The translations under genes were made by a program, and so were the position numbers. Positions 9,738-19,441 of a stretch of 64,000 nt of DNA are shown piece after piece. Origin of the DNA: Sporofaciens musculi (GTDB lineage Bacteria > Bacillota > Clostridia > Lachnospirales > Lachnospiraceae); the NCBI RefSeq assembly GCF_009830285.1, contig NZ_WUQX01000001.1:2480501-2544500 (forward strand). The letters are read 5' to 3'. Within the stretch, counting starts at the first letter, position 1; each line of letters opens with the position of its first letter. A model generated the notes under the pieces. The model worked only from the letters and a program-made list of their open reading frames with translations. It was not told the DNA's origin and searched no databases.

Positions 9738-11340
9738 AGACAGCTTCCTTTCTTCTGTATATGACCTCATTATCTTTGATTGTCATTACCACCTTAATAT
9801 CAGCCAATTCCTCCTTTGATACCTTTAAAGGATTTCTATCCAGTATCACAAAATCCGCACGCTTTTTACACTCTATGGTACCCTTTTCTTCCTCCTCAAA
9901 ATACTGATAGGCCCCATAAACCGTAATGGCTTTCAGAGCATCCAACACTGAAACTCTCTGGTTTTCTCCAATGCTCCTTCCTGTTCTTGACACACGGTTC
10001 ACCGCACTCCAGACGGTACGCATCATATCCGGTGCGAGCACTGGCGTATCCTGATGAAATGTATACTTCATTCCATAATCAATGGCACTTTTTACAGGAG
10101 AAATCTGGCTTCCTCTCTCCTCTCCAAAATTCTGGATATGGATGTCTCCCCAGAAATAAGTGTGCGCCACAAAAAAGCTTGGTATCATTCCAATATCTGC
10201 CATTCTTTGCAGCTGGTCTTTTCTCACAAGCTGTGCATGGATCATAACCGCCCTATATAAATCTTTTTCCTTTCTCTCAGACAAGGCTCCTTCAAACTGT
10301 GCGATATACTGTTCTGCCGCTGCGTCTCCATTACAGTGTGCCAAAAGCTGCTGTTTCTTATCCAAAGCAAGCTCTATATAGCACCTAAGCTCCTGGTCCG
10401 TATGAATCGGATATCCGCAATAATCCTTTTCTCCTTCATAGGGACTGGTCATCCACGCAGTCCTGCCCTGAGGAGAGCCATCCAGAAAAATCTTATATCC
10501 TCCCAGTTTAAAATGACCCGAATACTGATTGGCATATGCCGGCTCTTCTTCTTTAAAATCTGGCGCGGTCATAATATCCGCATATCCCACCACATCCAGT
10601 TTCAAAAGTCCATTTTCAGCCAGATGCTTAAAAAGCTGAAATAAAGGCTTTCCTACCATTCCATCCTGAACTGTGGTCACGCCGTAGCTTGCATACATAT
10701 CCTGAGCTTCCTGCATCAAACTTATCAGTTCTTCCATTGAAGTCATAGGCACTTTTTCCTGAAATGACAGGAACGCTTTTTCTTCCATATATCCATTCGG
10801 AATCCCGCCAGAGTCTAATCTTCCGTATTTTCCCCCTGGACAGTCCTTGGTATGCTCATCAATGTTCAAAAGCTCTAACCCTTTACTGTTGGCCACTCCC
10901 ATATGGGAAGAAGCATGAATCAATAAGATCGGATTGGTGTCGCTAATCTCATCTAACACATAGCGATTTGGATGCTGCTTCTCCTCAAGAAAATTCTGGT
11001 CATAATTACATCCCATAATCCATGCGTCCTTTGGAAGCTTCCTCTTTTGGGCAAACATCTTCATTACGGCCACAATCTCAGCAAAATTGCTGCAGGATGA
11101 TAAATCACACTGAGTCATTGCATTTGCAGCAGCCACAAAATGTGAATGGGCATCCAAAAATCCCGGAAGCATGGTTCTTTCCTTAAGGTCAATAACCTGG
11201 TCTTCGTCTGTTCTAAGCTTCATCACGTCATCCTCTGGGCCTACAGCCGTGATACGCCCATCCTCCACGCAGACAGCCTCTGCATATAGATTTGCCTCAT
11301 TCATTGTGATAATTGTTCCGTTACAGTAAAATGTTCTCAT
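9730..11340 (-). CDS. YtcJ-like amidohydrolase (Amidohydro_3)
   Basis: A 536-residue metal-dependent hydrolase of the amidohydrolase superfamily. The N-terminal beta-sandwich (about 1-55) is followed by the TIM barrel with the metal-binding GFLDAHSHF motif. Further family blocks are DGSPQGRTAWM, LAHCNGDAA and the C-terminal KRADFVILDRNPL. The ATG at 11340 is preceded by GGGAGG; a TTG 15 bases upstream is not needed. The gene lies between recN and the EamA transporter, and the pair interrupts the otherwise conserved recN-spoIVB neighbourhood. The substrate is unknown; formamide or N-acyl hydrolysis is typical of the family. Confidence 0.85.
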   Translation of the reverse strand: MRTFYCNGTIITMNEANLYAEAVCVEDGRITAVGPEDDVMKLRTDEDQVIDLKERTMLPGFLDAHSHFVAAANAMTQCDLSSCSNFAEIVAVMKMFAQKRKLPKDAWIMGCNYDQNFLEEKQHPNRYVLDEISDTNPILLIHASSHMGVANSKGLELLNIDEHTKDCPGGKYGRLDSGGIPNGYMEEKAFLSFQEKVPMTSMEELISLMQEAQDMYASYGVTTVQDGMVGKPLFQLFKHLAENGLLKLDVVGYADIMTAPDFKEEEPAYANQYSGHFKLGGYKIFLDGSPQGRTAWMTSPYEGEKDYCGYPIHTDQELRCYIELALDKKQQLLAHCNGDAAAEQYIAQFEGALSERKEKDLYRAVMIHAQLVRKDQLQRMADIGMIPSFFVAHTYFWGDIHIQNFGEERGSQISPVKSAIDYGMKYTFHQDTPVLAPDMMRTVWSAVNRVSRTGRSIGENQRVSVLDALKAITVYGAYQYFEEEEKGTIECKKRADFVILDRNPLKVSKEELADIKVVMTIKDNEVIYRRKEAVYE

Positions 11341-11356
11341 TACATTCCCTCCCAAA

Positions 11357-13033
11357 TCATGACAAGGACTGTTTCGCCAGCTCCTTCATCTCCACAGCGC
11401 TTTTTCGCACCGTATCCGTAATCTTTGCACCGCCTAAAATCCTGGCCAACTCCGTCACCGACTCCTGTTCATTCAGTTTTCGTATCTCTGTTTTTGTATC
11501 TCCGCCATGGGTGGCCTTTTCAATCAGAAAATGATGGTCCGCCATAGCTGCAATCTGGGCCAGATGGGTAATGCAGATGACCTGATGACCTCTCCCGATT
11601 ACCGCCATCTTCTCAGAAACCTTCTGCGCCGTCCTGCCGCTGATTCCCACGTCAATCTCATCAAAAATCAGCGTCTCAATCTCGTCCCGTTTAGCCATCA
11701 CTGACTTGATTGCCAGCATGATACGAGACAGCTCGCCACCGGAGGCCACGTTTGTTAGAGGCTTTAAAGGCTGTCCGGGATTTAAGGATATTATAAATTC
11801 CACCTCGTCCATCCCCTCCGCCGTATAGTCCTTTGTCTGTGAAAACTGAATCTGAAACTGAACATTCTCAAAGTTCAAATCCCGTAAGCCCTCCTCGATG
11901 GCCTTCTCCAGCACCTTTGCCTGCTTCTTCCGAAGCGAGGATAAAAGCTCTCCTTGCTTCTTTACCTTTGCCTCCCAGGCAGCAGACCTTTCTTTCAGCT
12001 CCTCCATGTACCTGTCATAATCCTCTAAAATCTGAATCCGGTTCTCCTGTTTGGCTGCATATTCCAGAATTTTCTTGATGGTATCGCCGTACTTGGTCTT
12101 TAGATGGTTGATTCCATTGAGACGGTTCTCCGTCTCACGGAATTCCTCCTGGGAAAATTCACATTCACTCCCATAAGCCGAAAGCTCACGGTTAAAATCA
12201 TTTAACAGGCTGTCAATCTCCACCAACTGGTCGTAAAGCCCCGACGCCCTGTCGTCATACTTTGCAATGCCAGAGATGGCGTGGATTGCCCGACTTAGGC
12301 TCTCGCTGGCATTGTCATTTCCCTCGCTGGTATAAATATAAGCCTCGGCTACGCCTTCTGCAATCTCCTTGCTGTTTAACATTCTGCGATAGAGAGCTTC
12401 CAGGTCTTCGTCCTCACCGGCTTTTAAATCCGCTTCCCGAATTTCTTCCACCTCAAACTTAAGAAAGGAAAGCTCTTTGGCGCGCTGCGCCTCGTCTGAT
12501 AAGTTTTCCCTTAACTCCTTCTCACACGCCTTGTATTCCCTATAAGCCTCTCGCACCTTCTTCTTGGCCTCAGCCACCTTCTCCCGCCCAAATGCATCGA
12601 CGATTCCAAGATGGTTCTTCTTATACAATAAGGACTGGTGCTCATGCTGGCCGTGGATATCAATCAAAATCTGCGCCACTTCTTTTAAAAGGCCGATTTG
12701 AACCGTCTCTCCGTTAATCCGGCTGACACTTCTCCCTGTCATTAACCGTCTGCTTAAGAGTACCATTCCTTCCTCCGGATAGATGTCAAGCTCTTTTAGC
12801 TTGCGGACCTGGGCTTCATTTTCCACAAAAAATGTCAGCTCCACAAGGCCGTAATCCGCACCCTGGCGCAAGATATCCTTCGAGTACCTTCCTCCAAGAG
12901 CAAGGTTTACAGAGCCCAAAATAATAGACTTTCCAGCGCCTGTCTCACCGGTTAAAATATTAAGTCCATCTCCAAACTCTACCTCAATCTCATCGATTAA
13001 TGCCAGATTCTTCACATGTAAATTCTGTAACAT
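11357..13033 (-). CDS. recN: DNA repair protein RecN
   Basis: SMC-like ATPase that acts early in double-strand-break repair. The 558-residue protein (B. subtilis about 576) has the Walker A motif GETGAGKS near residue 30, a long central coiled coil, the ABC signature in NVASGGELSR and Walker B in TLIFDEIDVGISG. It follows argR by 8 bases, the usual order in Firmicutes. Confidence 0.96.
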   Translation of the reverse strand: MLQNLHVKNLALIDEIEVEFGDGLNILTGETGAGKSIILGSVNLALGGRYSKDILRQGADYGLVELTFFVENEAQVRKLKELDIYPEEGMVLLSRRLMTGRSVSRINGETVQIGLLKEVAQILIDIHGQHEHQSLLYKKNHLGIVDAFGREKVAEAKKKVREAYREYKACEKELRENLSDEAQRAKELSFLKFEVEEIREADLKAGEDEDLEALYRRMLNSKEIAEGVAEAYIYTSEGNDNASESLSRAIHAISGIAKYDDRASGLYDQLVEIDSLLNDFNRELSAYGSECEFSQEEFRETENRLNGINHLKTKYGDTIKKILEYAAKQENRIQILEDYDRYMEELKERSAAWEAKVKKQGELLSSLRKKQAKVLEKAIEEGLRDLNFENVQFQIQFSQTKDYTAEGMDEVEFIISLNPGQPLKPLTNVASGGELSRIMLAIKSVMAKRDEIETLIFDEIDVGISGRTAQKVSEKMAVIGRGHQVICITHLAQIAAMADHHFLIEKATHGGDTKTEIRKLNEQESVTELARILGGAKITDTVRKSAVEMKELAKQSLS

Positions 13034-13041
13034 ACCGCCTC

Positions 13042-13488
13042 CTATAAGACAATCCTGCCAATCTTATCCATCACCTTCGCCGTGTCCTCCACGCTCCGAA
13101 TGGCACACATAATCGTATCGTCCCCTGCAATACTGCCTACAACCTCTCCCCATTTCATGGCGTCAATCGACGCACACACCGCCATCGCCATTCCGGCTAC
13201 CGTCTTGATAACCAGAATATTCTGTGCCATATCCATTGAAACAAACCCATCCTTTAATACCCGAATATATTTTTCGTTCAGAAAACTCTCGTCCTGATGG
13301 ATTACATACCGCTGCTTCCCGTTCTGCCCCGGAATCTTCGTAAGCTTCAAATCACGGATGTCCCTAGACACCGTAGCCTGTGTCACATTAAATCCCTCCT
13401 GATGCAGATAGTCCGCCAACTCCTCCTGAGTCTCGATATTATTCTTGTGGATCAGTTCAATAATCTTCGCATGTCTGTTCCCTTTCAT
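13042..13488 (-). CDS. argR: Arginine repressor ArgR/AhrC
   Basis: Arginine-responsive regulator of arginine synthesis and catabolism. The N-terminal winged helix (about 1-70) includes the recognition helix TQATVSRDIRDLKLTK; the C-terminal oligomerisation and arginine-binding domain ends with GSIAGDDTIM. Length 148 residues is standard. It sits between nadK and recN with very short gaps, as in many Firmicutes where it is part of the recN operon. Confidence 0.95.
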   Translation of the reverse strand: MKGNRHAKIIELIHKNNIETQEELADYLHQEGFNVTQATVSRDIRDLKLTKIPGQNGKQRYVIHQDESFLNEKYIRVLKDGFVSMDMAQNILVIKTVAGMAMAVCASIDAMKWGEVVGSIAGDDTIMCAIRSVEDTAKVMDKIGRIVL

Positions 13489-13492
13489 GGTG

Positions 13493-14329
13493 TCAATTTC
13501 CTTTCATCTTCCCGCGTAATGTTTCCAAAAAGCTGACCTTGCTCAGCTTTATCATCGTAGTGGAGGCATTTGACCTTCGCACCATCACCTTGTCACCTGT
13601 TTTAAGAGAAACAGCATCCGCCCCGTCAAAGGCAACATATACCTCCTCCTTAGAACCATTACGCCCCGGTCCAATCTCAATTACAATCTCATCCTCAGCG
13701 GACAGCACAATACTCCTTGTGTTAAGCGCATGAGAGCAGATCGGCGTTATGACAATGAGGGACGCTGTGGGCTCAACGATGGGGCCTCCTGCCGACAGGT
13801 TGTACGCCGTGGACCCCGTAGGTGTAGAAAGCACCACCCCGTCCGCCTCGTAATCATTCAGAAGCTCTCCATTTACATATAACCGGAAATGTATAATATG
13901 CAGCTCCCCTTTTCTGGACACCACAATATCGTTGAGGGACACATCTGACCTTCCATCCTCAAAAATACCCTCAAGCATCATCCGCCTCTCCAACACGTAA
14001 TCTCCCGATATGAGCTGATTAACCGCTCCATCGATACCGCCCACCTCTACCTCAGTGAGATACCCAAGGGTTCCCATATTGACGCCGAGAATCGGGATAT
14101 CCTTCTCCCAGAACAGCCTTGCCACTTCAATCAGGCTTCCGTCCCCTCCAATCACAATCGCACAGTCCACCTCATTCGGCACAGAAGACTTGATAATCTT
14201 TTTATTCTCATCCTTCCTGCATAGGATACAGACCTTCCCCGCCGCCTCAAGCAGTTCTTTTACCTCACTGGTCACAGTCTGCTTTGTGTCCTTTCCGTCA
14301 TTTGTAACAATTAAAAATCTGTCCATCAT
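13493..14329 (-). CDS. nadK: NAD kinase
   Basis: Phosphorylates NAD to NADP. The 278-residue protein has the GGDGS motif (IGGDGSLIEVARLF) and the NAD-binding block STPTGSTAYNLSAGGPIV. AAAGGGAC lies upstream of two consecutive ATG codons. It is in the recN-argR-nadK-tlyA-dxs gene string. Confidence 0.95.
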   Translation of the reverse strand: MMDRFLIVTNDGKDTKQTVTSEVKELLEAAGKVCILCRKDENKKIIKSSVPNEVDCAIVIGGDGSLIEVARLFWEKDIPILGVNMGTLGYLTEVEVGGIDGAVNQLISGDYVLERRMMLEGIFEDGRSDVSLNDIVVSRKGELHIIHFRLYVNGELLNDYEADGVVLSTPTGSTAYNLSAGGPIVEPTASLIVITPICSHALNTRSIVLSAEDEIVIEIGPGRNGSKEEVYVAFDGADAVSLKTGDKVMVRRSNASTTMIKLSKVSFLETLRGKMKGN

Positions 14330-14358
14330 TTATTTTTGTCCCTTTTAAAAACGTTCTA

Positions 14359-15171
14359 CTAACACTTTGTAAGTGTGTCAAATGCTCGGTCTGTAACCAG
14401 CCCAATGTCTACCTTCTCTGAAATATTCCCCTGTTCTTCTTCGCATTTCAATAGATGCACCAGATATTCAATATTCCCCTCCGGTCCGCGGATTGGAGAA
14501 AAATCAAGCTTAACCACGTCAAAGCCTGCCTTTACGGCATATCCAAATACTGCCTCTATTACCTCCACATGGGTTTTCTTCTCACGCACAACACCTTTCT
14601 TCCCCACCTTCTCACGCCCTGCCTCAAACTGGGGCTTAATCAGCGCAACCACCTGCCCCTGTCTGCACAGATATCCGGAAATTGCAGGAAGTACCTTGGA
14701 AAGTGAGATAAACGAAACATCGACAGAGGAAAACTCCACAGGCTCTCCAATATCCTGTGGGGTCACATACCGGATATTGGTCTTCTCCATGCAAATCACC
14801 CGCTCATCCTGTCTGAGCTTCCAATCAAGCTGTCCTCTCCCCACATCAATGGCATAGACCCTGGCAGCGCCGTTCTTTAACATACAGTCCGTAAAACCGC
14901 CTGTGGACGCACCCACATCCGTACAGACCTTCCCCTTAACATCCACATCAAAGTTCTGAAGGGCCTTCTCAAGCTTGAGCCCCCCGCGGCTTACATATGG
15001 AAGGGTATTGCCTCTCACCTCGATTGCACAATCCTCTGGAAATACTGAGCCTGCCTTGTCCTCCCTCTGGCCCTCCACAAACACATTGCCAGACATAATG
15101 ACTGCCTTCGCCTTTTCACGGGAAGCTGCCAGATTTCTCTTTACCAGTAATAAATCTAAACGTTCCTTCAT
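14359..15171 (-). CDS. tlyA: TlyA-family rRNA 2'-O-methyltransferase
   Basis: A 270-residue protein with an N-terminal S4 RNA-binding domain (about 1-62, MKERLDLLLVKRNLA) followed by an FtsJ-type methyltransferase. The SAM-binding motif is DVGASTGGFTDCML and the catalytic region includes VALIKPQFE. Family members methylate ribosomal RNA riboses; many are misannotated as hemolysins. It follows dxs by 19 bases. Confidence 0.92.
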   Translation of the reverse strand: MKERLDLLLVKRNLAASREKAKAVIMSGNVFVEGQREDKAGSVFPEDCAIEVRGNTLPYVSRGGLKLEKALQNFDVDVKGKVCTDVGASTGGFTDCMLKNGAARVYAIDVGRGQLDWKLRQDERVICMEKTNIRYVTPQDIGEPVEFSSVDVSFISLSKVLPAISGYLCRQGQVVALIKPQFEAGREKVGKKGVVREKKTHVEVIEAVFGYAVKAGFDVVKLDFSPIRGPEGNIEYLVHLLKCEEEQGNISEKVDIGLVTDRAFDTLTKC

Positions 15172-15190
15172 AATCTTTCCCCTATTTTTG

Positions 15191-17074
15191 TCAGACGCGG
15201 CCTTCTTGGCTGGTCTTGGGGCTGTAGGCTTTTACAATCTTCTCCGTCATTGTCCCTACGTCAATCCCCGTCTCTTTTCTGAGAGCCTCAATACTCCCAT
15301 GCTCTACATAATCGTCAGGAAGGGCCAGAGGCAGTACGCCCACCTTCCTGCATTTTCGGCTGACAAACTCCATCACATGCTCTCCGAAGCCTCCGGTCTG
15401 CACATTCTCCTCCACCGTAACAATCAGACTGTGATTCCGGCACAAATCCTCGATCATATCCTCATCGATTGGCTTTACAAACCGTGCGTTGACCAAAGTA
15501 CAGCAGTATCCTCTCTCTTTTAGCTTATTTCTGACCTCTGCCGCCGCCTCAAACATATGCCCCACACTCACGACAGCAATCTCAGACTCTAAATATATCA
15601 TCTCGCTTCTTCCATGCACCACAGGAGCGCGGAAATTCCCATATCCATCATAGGCTTCCCCTCTGGGATAGCGCAGGGCAATGGGGCCTTGATAGGAAAT
15701 AGCAAACCTTAACATATCCGCCAGCTCCCATTTATTTTTCGGAGACATAACCGTCATATTGGGGATGCTGCTCAGATAAGACAGATCAAAAATACCCTGA
15801 TGCGTCTCTCCGTCGCTTCCCACCAGTCCGGCCCGATCCACCGCCAGCACTACCGGAAGGTTCTGAAGAGCCACGTCATGGATCATCTGGTCATAGGCCC
15901 GCTGCAAAAACGAAGAATACACAGCAAACACAGGATGAACGCCTCCTGCCGCAAGCCCCGCTGCAAAGGTAACTCCATGGGCCTCGGCAATCCCTACGTC
16001 AAAGAACCGATTTGGGTAAAGCTTCCGGAATCTGGAAAGTCCCGTCCCGTCTGCCATAGCCGCAGTAATGGCCACCACCTCCTGATGATTTCTCGCCTCG
16101 TCACAGAGCACCTTGCCAAAAACATCCGTGTAGCTGTCCTTCTTCTTCTCTGTCTCCGGCTCGCCCGTCTCAATGTGGAAGGGCCCGATACCGTGAAACT
16201 TGTCAGGATGCTTCTCCGCAGGCGCATATCCCTTGCCCTTCTCTGTCATAACATGGAGAAGCACCGGCTCATCCATCCTGCGCGCCTCCCGAAGTGCCCT
16301 GCACAGCACAGGGATATTATGTCCCGGAATCGGTCCCAGATAGGTAATTCCCATATCCTCAAAAAACATCCCCGGCACCACAAGCTGTTTGATGCTGCTC
16401 TTTGTCTTGCGCATCTTTTGAATCATGGAATCCCCAACTACAGGAACCTTATGCAGAGCAGTTGTGACCCCTTTCTTCAGGCCCGTATAGAAATCCGCAG
16501 TCCTAAGTCCAGCCAGATACTTGGACATGCCCCCCACATTTTCAGAGATCGACATGTTATTGTCATTCAGAACAATAATAAAGTTGGTGTCAAGGGACGA
16601 CGCATTATTAAGAGCCTCGTAAGCCATCCCTCCGGTTAGGGAACCATCCCCGATTACGGAAACCACGCTGTACTCCTCTCCTCTTAACTCCCTGGCTTTA
16701 ACATAGCCGAGTCCGGCTGAGATGGACGTAGAGCTGTGTCCTGTGTCAAATGCATCACACGCACTCTCTTTTCTCTTTGGAAAACCACTCATTCCCCCGT
16801 ATTTGCGCAGTTCATCGAAGCCCTCCTTCCTTCCGGTCAGAAGCTTATGGGTGTAGGACTGGTGCCCCACATCCCAGATAATCTTATCTTCGGGCAGGTC
16901 AAAGACCAGATGCATGGCCATCGTAAGCTCCACCACACCCAGATTCGACGCAAGATGTCCCCCGCTCTTACTAATCTTCTCAATCAGAAACTCCCGAATC
17001 TCCAGCGCAAGCTGCTCCAGTTCTTCGGGCATAAGCGCCTTGATATCGTTTTCCTTCTGTATCCTCTCTAACAT
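15191..17074 (-). CDS. dxs: 1-deoxy-D-xylulose-5-phosphate synthase
   Basis: First enzyme of the MEP isoprenoid pathway, condensing pyruvate and glyceraldehyde 3-phosphate with thiamine diphosphate. The 627-residue protein shows DVGHQSYTHKLLTGR, the ThDP-binding GDGSLTGGMAYEALNNAS, the pyrimidine-binding region and DRAGLVGSDGETHQG. It is adjacent to ispA; a second MEP gene, ispF, lies at 51,220 in the same window. Confidence 0.96.
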   Translation of the reverse strand: MLERIQKENDIKALMPEELEQLALEIREFLIEKISKSGGHLASNLGVVELTMAMHLVFDLPEDKIIWDVGHQSYTHKLLTGRKEGFDELRKYGGMSGFPKRKESACDAFDTGHSSTSISAGLGYVKARELRGEEYSVVSVIGDGSLTGGMAYEALNNASSLDTNFIIVLNDNNMSISENVGGMSKYLAGLRTADFYTGLKKGVTTALHKVPVVGDSMIQKMRKTKSSIKQLVVPGMFFEDMGITYLGPIPGHNIPVLCRALREARRMDEPVLLHVMTEKGKGYAPAEKHPDKFHGIGPFHIETGEPETEKKKDSYTDVFGKVLCDEARNHQEVVAITAAMADGTGLSRFRKLYPNRFFDVGIAEAHGVTFAAGLAAGGVHPVFAVYSSFLQRAYDQMIHDVALQNLPVVLAVDRAGLVGSDGETHQGIFDLSYLSSIPNMTVMSPKNKWELADMLRFAISYQGPIALRYPRGEAYDGYGNFRAPVVHGRSEMIYLESEIAVVSVGHMFEAAAEVRNKLKERGYCCTLVNARFVKPIDEDMIEDLCRNHSLIVTVEENVQTGGFGEHVMEFVSRKCRKVGVLPLALPDDYVEHGSIEALRKETGIDVGTMTEKIVKAYSPKTSQEGRV

Positions 17075-17088
17075 AGTCCGTCCCCTCT

Positions 17089-17991
17089 CTATCTGTCCCT
17101 GTGGATCAGTTGGAGTAACAGCTTCTCCAGAAATGCATTCTCTCCCGACAGCTCATGAAGCAGACCTATCGCCTCCTTAGACAGCCTCTCCACTTCTTTT
17201 TTTGCCTCTGGAATCCCCATCAGGGTAACATATGTTGTCTTTTCATTCCTCTCGTCACTGTGGATCGGCTTTCCCAGCGTCTCGCTGGTACTGGTGACAT
17301 CCAGAATGTCGTCCTGAATCTGGAACGCCACCCCCACATACCCTGCAATCTTCTCGACTTTTCGGACCTCCTCCTCTGAAGCTCCTCCAAGGATTGCCCC
17401 AATCATCATGGACGCCTCAATCAGCGCAGCCGTCTTAAGACGGTAAATGGTGCAAAGCACCTCACGGGAAACCCTGCGGCCTGTCTCCTTCACATCAATG
17501 ACCTGGCCGCCGATCATCCCGTAGATTCCCGCCTTATCTCCAAGAACCGTAAGAGCCCTCCCAATGGCAAGGCTGTCCTCAGGCTCAATCACAAAAGCCT
17601 TAAATGCAGTTTCAAAAGCATAGTTTAGCAAGGCGTCTCCCGTAAGGATACCCATATCCTCCCCGTATACTACGTGGGTAGTCCTGCGCCCCCGCCGGTA
17701 TTCATCATTATCCATAGCCGGCAGGTCGTCGTGAACCAGGGAATAGGTATGTATCATCTCAATGGCAGCCATAAATGGGCGCAGCGACTTTGCCGTACCA
17801 TTATACAGTCGAAACGTCTCCTGCATCATAAGAGGACGCAGCCGTTTGCCCCCTGCCAGAAGACTGTATCCCATAGCCTCCATAATCACACTCTGATAGC
17901 CCTTCTGCTTTGGAAGATATTCCTGCAGTATTCCTTCTATCCTCTGTACCTTCTGCTTTATCTGAACCTGAAAATCATTGTCAGAATTCAT
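17089..17991 (-). CDS. ispA: Polyprenyl (geranylgeranyl/farnesyl) diphosphate synthase
   Basis: Condenses isoprenyl diphosphates to farnesyl or geranylgeranyl diphosphate. The first aspartate-rich motif is DDLPAMDND and the second is QIQDDILDV, both intact. I placed the start at 17991, just after a G-rich ribosome binding site; it overlaps the end of xseB by 11 bases. About 300 residues, the normal length. Chain length of the product cannot be set from sequence by eye. Confidence 0.93.
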   Translation of the reverse strand: MNSDNDFQVQIKQKVQRIEGILQEYLPKQKGYQSVIMEAMGYSLLAGGKRLRPLMMQETFRLYNGTAKSLRPFMAAIEMIHTYSLVHDDLPAMDNDEYRRGRRTTHVVYGEDMGILTGDALLNYAFETAFKAFVIEPEDSLAIGRALTVLGDKAGIYGMIGGQVIDVKETGRRVSREVLCTIYRLKTAALIEASMMIGAILGGASEEEVRKVEKIAGYVGVAFQIQDDILDVTSTSETLGKPIHSDERNEKTTYVTLMGIPEAKKEVERLSKEAIGLLHELSGENAFLEKLLLQLIHRDR

Positions 17992-18205
17992 GTGTTCCCC
18001 CCTCTTCATCTAATATCAGCATCTTCTTTTCCACTTCATCAATCCGCTCACTGCATTGCTTTAATGCATCCATCCCTCTATGGTATAGCTGGAAGGAGTC
18101 CTCCAAGGACACGTCCTCTCCCTCCATTTTTTGGATTACGGACTCCAACTGTACGAACAATTCCTCAAGGCTTGTCCCTTCCTTCTTTTCTGTCTGCTTT
18201 GCCAT
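17981..18205 (-). CDS. xseB: Exonuclease VII small subunit
   Basis: A 74-residue helical protein with the XseB pattern SLEELFVQLESVIQKME and LEDSFQLYHRGM. With XseA it forms the single-strand-specific exonuclease VII. It lies between xseA and ispA, the usual place, and its last codons overlap the ispA start. Confidence 0.92.
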   Translation of the reverse strand: MAKQTEKKEGTSLEELFVQLESVIQKMEGEDVSLEDSFQLYHRGMDALKQCSERIDEVEKKMLILDEEGGTHEF

Positions 18206-18213
18206 ACCCTCTC

Positions 18214-19422
18214 CTACCTTTCTTCCTTCTGCCTGTCTGTTACAGTTCCATGAATCACCCCGTCCGTCACATACACAGACAGGCTGTCTCCTGGCTGTAC
18301 CTGCTTAATGCTCTTAATCACCGTCTTATCCCTGCCTTCAACATAAGAGTACCCCTGGTTCAGCTTCTGTATGGGAGACAGTCCTTTCATGGCCTCCATA
18401 TAGAGCGCAAGCCTGTGCCGGCTGTCCGTAAGCCGCCTTTCCATCTGTTTACGGAGACGGTCCTCCAAATCATCCAAACGCTGCCTGTGAACCTGCAGCT
18501 TGTAGCGTGGATGCAGGTATTTAAGTTTGGTCTGACATTCCTTAAGCCTTAAGCGGTTCATGGTGACCTTTTGAGTGAGCAGGCGGTTTAATGAAAGCCC
18601 ATATTCCTGCATACGCATCTGTGTCTGACGGTAATCATAAACAGCAAGCTCAGCCGCCGCAGACGGCGTAGGAGCCCGAAGATCCGCCGCATAGTCCGCA
18701 ATGGTGGTATCTGTCTCGTGTCCCACCGCCGAGATAATCGGAATCTGACAGTCGAAGATTGCCCGCGCCACCTCCTCCTCGTTAAAAGCCCACAGATCCT
18801 CGATAGAGCCTCCGCCCCGTCCTACAATCATCACATCCACCTGCGCAGCTTCTAACATCCGGATTCCCCGCACAATGCTCTCCTTGGCGCCTTCCCCCTG
18901 TACCTTAGCCGGATACAGGATTAGCTGGACATAAGGATTCCTGCGGGCGGCTATATTCATGATATCGCGCACGGCAGCGCCGGTGGGCGCTGTCACAACC
19001 CCGATCCGACTTGCATACTCCGGAATAGGCTTCTTGTATTCCGGCGCAAACATTCCCATTTCCTCCAGCTCCTTTTTCAACATCTGAAAACGCTCATAGA
19101 GAGCTCCGTCCCCGTCTGGACGAATCTCCCGCGCATAGAGCTGGTAAGAGCCGCTTCTCTCGTATACGTTTACCCCTCCGAGAACCACCACCTGCTGTCC
19201 GTCGCTGAGACGAAAAGAAAGCCCGCCCCGCTGCCCAGCAAACATAACGCAGGCAATCGTTCCGGACTCATCCTTCAGTGAAAAATATATATGTCCTGAT
19301 GTGTGGTACTTACAGTTAGACACCTCGCCCTTAACGTAGATACGGTTCAGCATATAATCCTGGGTAAACATATTCTTAATATAAGCATTGACCTGTTTTA
19401 CTGTATATATACTTTGTGCCAT
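18214..19422 (-). CDS. xseA: Exonuclease VII large subunit
   Basis: Catalytic subunit of exonuclease VII. The 402-residue protein begins MAQSIYTVKQVNAYIK with an N-terminal OB-fold (about 1-100), followed by the catalytic domain with VVTAPTGAAVRDI and VGRGGGSIEDLWAFNEE, and a coiled-coil C-terminus. The start at 19422 has AAAGGAG upstream; a longer frame to 19557 lies in nusB. Xse genes are 8 bases apart. Confidence 0.95.
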   Translation of the reverse strand: MAQSIYTVKQVNAYIKNMFTQDYMLNRIYVKGEVSNCKYHTSGHIYFSLKDESGTIACVMFAGQRGGLSFRLSDGQQVVVLGGVNVYERSGSYQLYAREIRPDGDGALYERFQMLKKELEEMGMFAPEYKKPIPEYASRIGVVTAPTGAAVRDIMNIAARRNPYVQLILYPAKVQGEGAKESIVRGIRMLEAAQVDVMIVGRGGGSIEDLWAFNEEEVARAIFDCQIPIISAVGHETDTTIADYAADLRAPTPSAAAELAVYDYRQTQMRMQEYGLSLNRLLTQKVTMNRLRLKECQTKLKYLHPRYKLQVHRQRLDDLEDRLRKQMERRLTDSRHRLALYMEAMKGLSPIQKLNQGYSYVEGRDKTVIKSIKQVQPGDSLSVYVTDGVIHGTVTDRQKEER

Positions 19423-19441
19423 AAATCTCCTTTGCAAAGCT

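Noticed and set aside
11507-12462. Plus-strand open frames across recN and the other core genes
   Set aside because: They are shadows of well-supported minus-strand genes, without ribosome binding sites or family matches.
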